9,053 nt of DNA, from contig JAJYTL010000112.1 in assembly GCA_021793055.1 (NCBI GenBank), positions 1 to 9,053 of the forward strand. The letters are read 5' to 3'. Made by a program: the position numbers and the translations under genes. Position 1 is the first letter of the stretch; each line of letters starts with the position of its first letter. Origin of the DNA: Pseudomonadota bacterium. GTDB taxonomy: Bacteria > Pseudomonadota > Alphaproteobacteria > Ferrovibrionales > Ferrovibrionaceae. The notes under the pieces are model-generated. The model made no database searches. It was not told the DNA's origin and saw nothing but the letters and a program-made list of their open reading frames with translations. Below are positions 6,535 through 9,053 of the stretch, piece by piece.

Positions 6535-6642
6535 TTACCGGGTGGCCGCGACCGGGCCGGCGCGACGGCGCCAGCGGCCGTCGTCTAGCACAGATTCGTC
6601 GGCGATTTCGAGGCCGATGTTGCGCCAGCGGGGGAGCTGCAT
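6535..6642 (-). CDS. Possible 35-residue ORF upstream of queD, unknown function
   Basis: The frame is ATG at 6642 to TAA at 6535-6537. GGGG lies 7 nt upstream of the ATG. The sequence begins MQLPRWRNIGLEIADES and ends RRAGPVAATR. Thirty of the 35 sense codons end in G or C, the same bias as the real genes nearby, and the mixture of Ile, Leu, Glu, Asp and Trp looks more protein-like than the surrounding frames. The frame stays open for a further 22 codons upstream without a start codon, so it could instead be the relic of a longer gene. I recognise no family. Confidence 0.25.
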   Translation of the reverse strand: MQLPRWRNIGLEIADESVLDDGRWRRRAGPVAATR

Positions 6643-6697
6643 GGTCTGGCCCCGTTCGCGACTGAGCGCGCCGGCGGCAAGATCACGGCAGGGGGCC

Positions 6698-6710
6698 GTT
6701 AATTCTTAAC
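6698..6710. promoter_or_regulatory. Palindrome GTTAA-TTC-TTAAC in the divergent region
   Basis: Perfect 5-bp arms around a 3-bp centre sit just upstream of the candidate -35 of the transporter promoter, in the middle of the divergent region. The position suits an operator acting on either side. The spacing between the TTAA halves is 3, so it does not match the CtrA pattern TTAA-N7-TTAA. Confidence 0.25.
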
Positions 6711-6713
6711 CGC

Positions 6714-6742
6714 TTGCCTCGATGTTTTTTTGTCTTCATAGT
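6714..6742 (+). promoter_or_regulatory. Candidate sigma70-type promoter for the transporter operon
   Basis: TTGCCT (6714-6719) and CATAGT (6737-6742) are separated by 17 bp, each matching four of six consensus positions. The spacer contains a T7 run. It would give a 5' leader of about 130 nt before the substrate-binding protein gene. This is the best-placed pair I can see, but it was picked by eye. Confidence 0.3.
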
Positions 6743-6822
6743 GTTTAGTCAGGAATTGAAAGGCTGCCGAGAGCCGTTCGTCTGCGCGAAAGACGCGGTT
6801 GGCTGTCTGAAAAAAACTAGCA

Positions 6823-6853
6823 GTCTTTAAAAAAAGCTAAAGGAACTAAAGAC
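6823..6853 (+). promoter_or_regulatory. Inverted repeat in the A-rich leader of the transporter operon
   Basis: GTCTTTA (6823-6829) and TAAAGAC (6847-6853) are perfect 7-bp complements around a 17-nt A-rich loop, ending 11 nt before the ribosome-binding site GAGGAG. A second TAAAG copy at 6838-6842 (the direct repeat CTAAAG at 6837-6842 and 6846-6851) could pair with the same CTTTA. Upstream, CGTCT-N7-AGACG (6779-6795) forms another hairpin, and AGCC at 6772-6775 can pair with GGCT either before (6762-6765) or after (6801-6804) it. Alternative pairings of this kind are compatible with a regulated leader but are short. Confidence 0.3.
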
Positions 6854-6879
6854 GGAAAGAAACTGAGGAGGGGACCCCC

Positions 6880-8100
6880 ATGAGGCGTACAATTCTGTTG
6901 TTGGCGTCGGCAGCCCTTGTCGGCGCGTTGTCTCTGAGTTCCCCGGCAAACGCCGCGGACAAGAAGCCGATCCTGATCGGCCTTGATACCCCCATCCAGC
7001 TTCAAGTCGGTAAGGATACGGTCGCCGCGACCAAGATGGCGATAGACGAGATCAACGCCAAAGGCGGCGTTCTCGGCCGCAAGCTTGCCTATGTCGTGGC
7101 CGACGAGGGGACGGACCCGCAGCTCGGCGTCAGCGCCATCAACAAGCTGACCTCGGAAGACCATGTGAACGTGCTGATCGGCGGCTACGACAGCGGCGTG
7201 ACCTTGGCCGAGGAGCCGCACATCGCCCAGTCCAAGACCATCTGGCTCGGCATCGGTTCGGCGTCGCCGAACATCACCGCGCTTGTTGGCCGGGACTACA
7301 ACAAGTACAAGTATATCTTCCGCATCAACCCGTTGAATTCGGCCCGGCAGGCCTCGCAGATGGTCGATTTCGCGACCCACGTGGTCAAGGGGGAGCTCGG
7401 CCGCGACAAGGTCGCGATCCTCGGCGAAAGCGCCGTTTGGGTGCGCGGCCTGGTACCGGTTCTCGTCAAGGGTCTCGAGCAGAACGGCATGAAGGTGGTC
7501 TACCAGCAGCTGTTCGACGAAACCCTCAACGATTTCACGCCGCTTCTCGCCCGCGTGAAGTCGAGCGGCGCGCAGTTCCTGCTCACCATTCTCTCGCACG
7601 CCAATTCCGACGTCTTCATCAAGCAGCTCTATGAAAGCCGCTTGCCGATGCCCTACGGCGGTATCGACGTCAAGAGCATGACGCCGAACTTCTGCTCGCG
7701 CATCAACGGCGACGCGGTGGGCGAGACGACGGTGAACTTCATCACCCGGGCGCCGATCACGCCGACCACGATTCCCTTCTGGGACAAGTTCGTGAAGGAA
7801 AACGGCCGCGCGCCGGTCTATACCGCGCCGGGCGCCTACAACGCCGTCAATCTCTACGCCTGGGCGGTGGAGAAGGCAGGCACCACCGATGCCGATCCGG
7901 TCATCAAGGAACTCGAGAAGGCCGACTACCTCGGCGTCGCCGGCAAGATCAAGTTCGACAAGGTGCATGACGATCTCGCCGGTCCCGGCTACCAGAACCT
8001 GCTCTTCGTGCAGTGGCAGAAGGGCTGCAAGCGGGTTGTCGTGTGGCCGAAGGAACTGGCCACCGGAAAGATCATCATGCCGCCGTGGCTGAATAAGTAA
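6880..8100 (+). CDS. Branched-chain amino acid-type (HAAT family) ABC transporter substrate-binding protein
   Basis: This periplasmic binding protein of the LivJ/LivK class (Peripla_BP_6, type 1 fold) delivers ligand to a LivHM permease. It has 406 residues. The N-terminal signal peptide MRRTILLLASAALVGALSLS ends with PANAA (cleavage near residue 25). Mature landmarks are ILIGLDTPIQLQVG, the typical AIDEINAKGGVLGRKL (about 53-68), DPQLGVSAINKL, and LIGGYDSGVTLA in the ligand cleft. Next come FRINPLNSARQ, KVAILGES, DFTPLLARVKSSGAQFLL and the C-terminal GKIKFDKVHD. The start is clear, with GAGGAG 9 nt before the ATG. It is the first gene of a plus-strand operon, 13 bp before the permease gene. 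Members of this family bind amino acids, urea, amides, aromatics and other small acids, so the ligand is undetermined. The long distance from the divergent genes allows separate regulation. Confidence 0.95.
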   Translation: MRRTILLLASAALVGALSLSSPANAADKKPILIGLDTPIQLQVGKDTVAATKMAIDEINAKGGVLGRKLAYVVADEGTDPQLGVSAINKLTSEDHVNVLIGGYDSGVTLAEEPHIAQSKTIWLGIGSASPNITALVGRDYNKYKYIFRINPLNSARQASQMVDFATHVVKGELGRDKVAILGESAVWVRGLVPVLVKGLEQNGMKVVYQQLFDETLNDFTPLLARVKSSGAQFLLTILSHANSDVFIKQLYESRLPMPYGGIDVKSMTPNFCSRINGDAVGETTVNFITRAPITPTTIPFWDKFVKENGRAPVYTAPGAYNAVNLYAWAVEKAGTTDADPVIKELEKADYLGVAGKIKFDKVHDDLAGPGYQNLLFVQWQKGCKRVVVWPKELATGKIIMPPWLNK

Positions 8101-8113
8101 GCAAGTCGTTCCC

Positions 8114-8968
8114 GTGCTGACGGTTCTGATCTATGGCGCCGTGACAAGCGCGATCTTCGCCATGCTGGCGGTGGGGTTCACCCTCATCTTCGGCGTGGCG
8201 AGGATCCTGAACTTGGCTCATGGTACGTTCTACGCCATCGGCGCCTATGCGGCCTTCACCTTGACGGCCGTGTACAAGATGCCGCTGTTGCCGGCGGCCA
8301 TCATATCGGTCGCCTTTGTCGCGGCGTTCGGCGTGGTGATGGAGCGGGTGCTGGTGCGCCCGCTCCGTCACTCCGCTCTCGCCGTTCTGATGATCACGCT
8401 TGCGGTCAGTTTGACCATGGAGCAGGTGCTATTCCTGGTCTTCGGCTCGCAATCGAAGAACGTTCCGGCCTTTATCAATCATCCGATCTACATTCACGGC
8501 GTTTCGGTGGATGGGCAGCGCCTAGTGGCGCTCGGCGTTGGCGTCGCGCTGATCGCGGCGCTCTGGCTGTTCATCCAGCGCACCCGCCTCGGCAGCGCCA
8601 TTCTCGCCATCTCGCAGGATCCCGAGGCGGCGCAATACATGGGTATTCCGTCGAACCGCATCTTCTCGATCGTGATGGGGCTCTCGGCGGCGATCGCGGG
8701 CGCGGCCGGCGTCATCGCCTCGCCGTTTCTCACGGTGCGGCCGACCATGGACCTGATCCCGATGATCACCGCCTTTTCGGTGGTCATCGTCGGCGGCTTG
8801 GGCTCGATCCCGGGCAGCATTCTCGCGGCCTGCCTGATCGGCTATAGCGAGACCATCGTCGCGTTCTATTTCAACCCGCAATGGACCGGTGCCGTATCCT
8901 TGCTCGCGGTGCTTCTCACGTTAATCCTCAGGCCCTCCGGTCTCATGGGCAAGCCAATCAGCTCCTGA
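8114..8968 (+). CDS. LivH-type ABC transporter permease
   Basis: This inner-membrane permease subunit of a branched-chain amino acid-type ABC importer has 284 residues and about eight hydrophobic segments, an ordinary length for LivH. Family signatures are TLIFGVARILNLAHGTFYAIGAY (residues about 23-45, with the conserved N-x-AHG) and the cytoplasmic coupling loop AILAISQDPEAAQYMGI (about 160-176), equivalent to the EAA loop that contacts the ATPase. The late segment VVIVGGLGSIPGSILAACLIGYSE is also typical. Translation starts at GTG 8114. No good Shine-Dalgarno sequence is visible, but the next in-frame ATG (8162) would delete most of the first membrane segment. With only 13 bp between this and the preceding stop, reinitiation or coupling is likely. 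LivM follows after 3 bp. Confidence 0.95.
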   Translation: MLTVLIYGAVTSAIFAMLAVGFTLIFGVARILNLAHGTFYAIGAYAAFTLTAVYKMPLLPAAIISVAFVAAFGVVMERVLVRPLRHSALAVLMITLAVSLTMEQVLFLVFGSQSKNVPAFINHPIYIHGVSVDGQRLVALGVGVALIAALWLFIQRTRLGSAILAISQDPEAAQYMGIPSNRIFSIVMGLSAAIAGAAGVIASPFLTVRPTMDLIPMITAFSVVIVGGLGSIPGSILAACLIGYSETIVAFYFNPQWTGAVSLLAVLLTLILRPSGLMGKPISS

Positions 8969-8971
8969 ACC

Positions 8972-9053
8972 ATGACGATGTCGAACAAAGATCGCCTCGG
9001 AGCGGCGGCGCTGATCGCGCTGCTCGTGGCTCTGCCGCCGATCCTCGGCAGCC
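8972..9053 (+). CDS. N-terminus of a probable LivM-type permease, cut by the window edge
   Basis: An ATG at 8972, 3 bp after the LivH-like stop, opens a frame that runs to the end of the window (27 codons). The translation begins MTMSNKDRLGAAALIALLVA and continues into LPPILG, a short charged N-terminus followed by a hydrophobic membrane segment as in LivM. A second in-frame ATG lies at 8978. Position directly after livH is the main reason for the call; the fragment is too short for a domain match. The ATPase genes (livG, livF) would be expected beyond the right edge. Confidence 0.75.
   Translation, partial: MTMSNKDRLGAAALIALLVALPPILGS

Larger units (their letters stand above)
6413..6879. 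other. Divergent intergenic region between queD and the transporter operon
   Basis: These 467 bp contain no gene long enough to be certain. The queD-proximal part (to about 6690) is GC-rich and holds the two small minus-strand frames described separately and the hairpin GCCCCG-CGGCGA-CGGGGC (6483-6500). From about 6698 to 6879 the composition changes to AT-rich, with a run of seven T (6725-6731), several A runs, and the probable promoter and leader of the transporter operon. The queDE promoter must also lie in this region, but no clear minus-strand -35/-10 pair stands out. Confidence 0.6.

Noticed and set aside
6698..6710. CtrA-type binding site suggested by two TTAA halves
   Set aside because: The halves are 3 bp apart instead of the 7 required by the CtrA consensus.
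6717..6731. Run of seven T that could end an intrinsic terminator
   Set aside because: There is no GC-rich hairpin directly before it and no plus-strand gene upstream that would need terminating. It fits better as the AT-rich spacer of a promoter.
6811..6845. A-rich segment AAAAAACTAG resembling the tail of a preQ1-I riboswitch, tempting because queDE is nearby
   Set aside because: It lies on the strand of the transporter operon, not of queDE, and the C-rich loop and stem expected before the A-rich tail are not there.
6817..7968. 383-codon minus-strand frame opposite the substrate-binding protein gene
   Set aside because: It is an antisense shadow with no domain and no ribosome-binding site; the plus-strand gene has a signal peptide, a strong ribosome-binding site and family motifs.

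Overview
The window is GC-rich (roughly two thirds G+C by eye, strongly GC-biased third codon positions) and reads as ordinary chromosome of an alphaproteobacterium. That placement is an inference from the codon bias, the long QueD subtype with a C-terminal tail, and the Liv-type transporter next to small-molecule catabolic genes. I see no insertion sequence, phage gene, CRISPR array, tRNA or rRNA.

Layout. The left edge (2-457, +) is the 3' end of a parvulin-type peptidyl-prolyl isomerase gene. It is followed by a complete exported D,D-carboxypeptidase of the PBP5/DacA-DacC type (680-1957, +). Convergent to it is a run of five minus-strand genes. Read in transcription order from the right these are queD (5858-6412), queE (5136-5861, GTG start overlapping the queD stop), a short-chain dehydrogenase-like protein (4272-5048), an FMN-dependent alpha-hydroxy-acid dehydrogenase (3016-4158) and a PuuE-like polysaccharide deacetylase-fold hydrolase (2011-2907). 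A 467-bp divergent intergenic region (6413-6879) separates queD from a plus-strand branched-chain amino acid type (Liv/HAAT) ABC transporter: substrate-binding protein (6880-8100), LivH-like permease (8114-8968), and the first 27 codons of a probable LivM-like permease running off the right edge (8972-9053).

How the genes may work together. QueD and QueE catalyse consecutive steps from 7,8-dihydroneopterin triphosphate to 7-carboxy-7-deazaguanine in queuosine/preQ0 synthesis and are translationally coupled. The three genes behind them (SDR, hydroxy-acid dehydrogenase, deacetylase-fold hydrolase) look like a small catabolic set. With the divergent Liv-type transporter they could form an uptake-plus-degradation module for an amide, ureide or hydroxy acid, but the substrate cannot be read from the sequence. 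The left-edge isomerase resembles the parvulins that accompany respiratory nitrate reductase operons, which would predict nar genes further left.

Nothing here is convincingly a new system. The points most worth a second look are the SDR paralogue that lacks its catalytic residues, two possible 35-codon ORFs in the queD leader (one ending on the queD start codon), and an unusually A-rich, potentially structured leader in front of the transporter operon.
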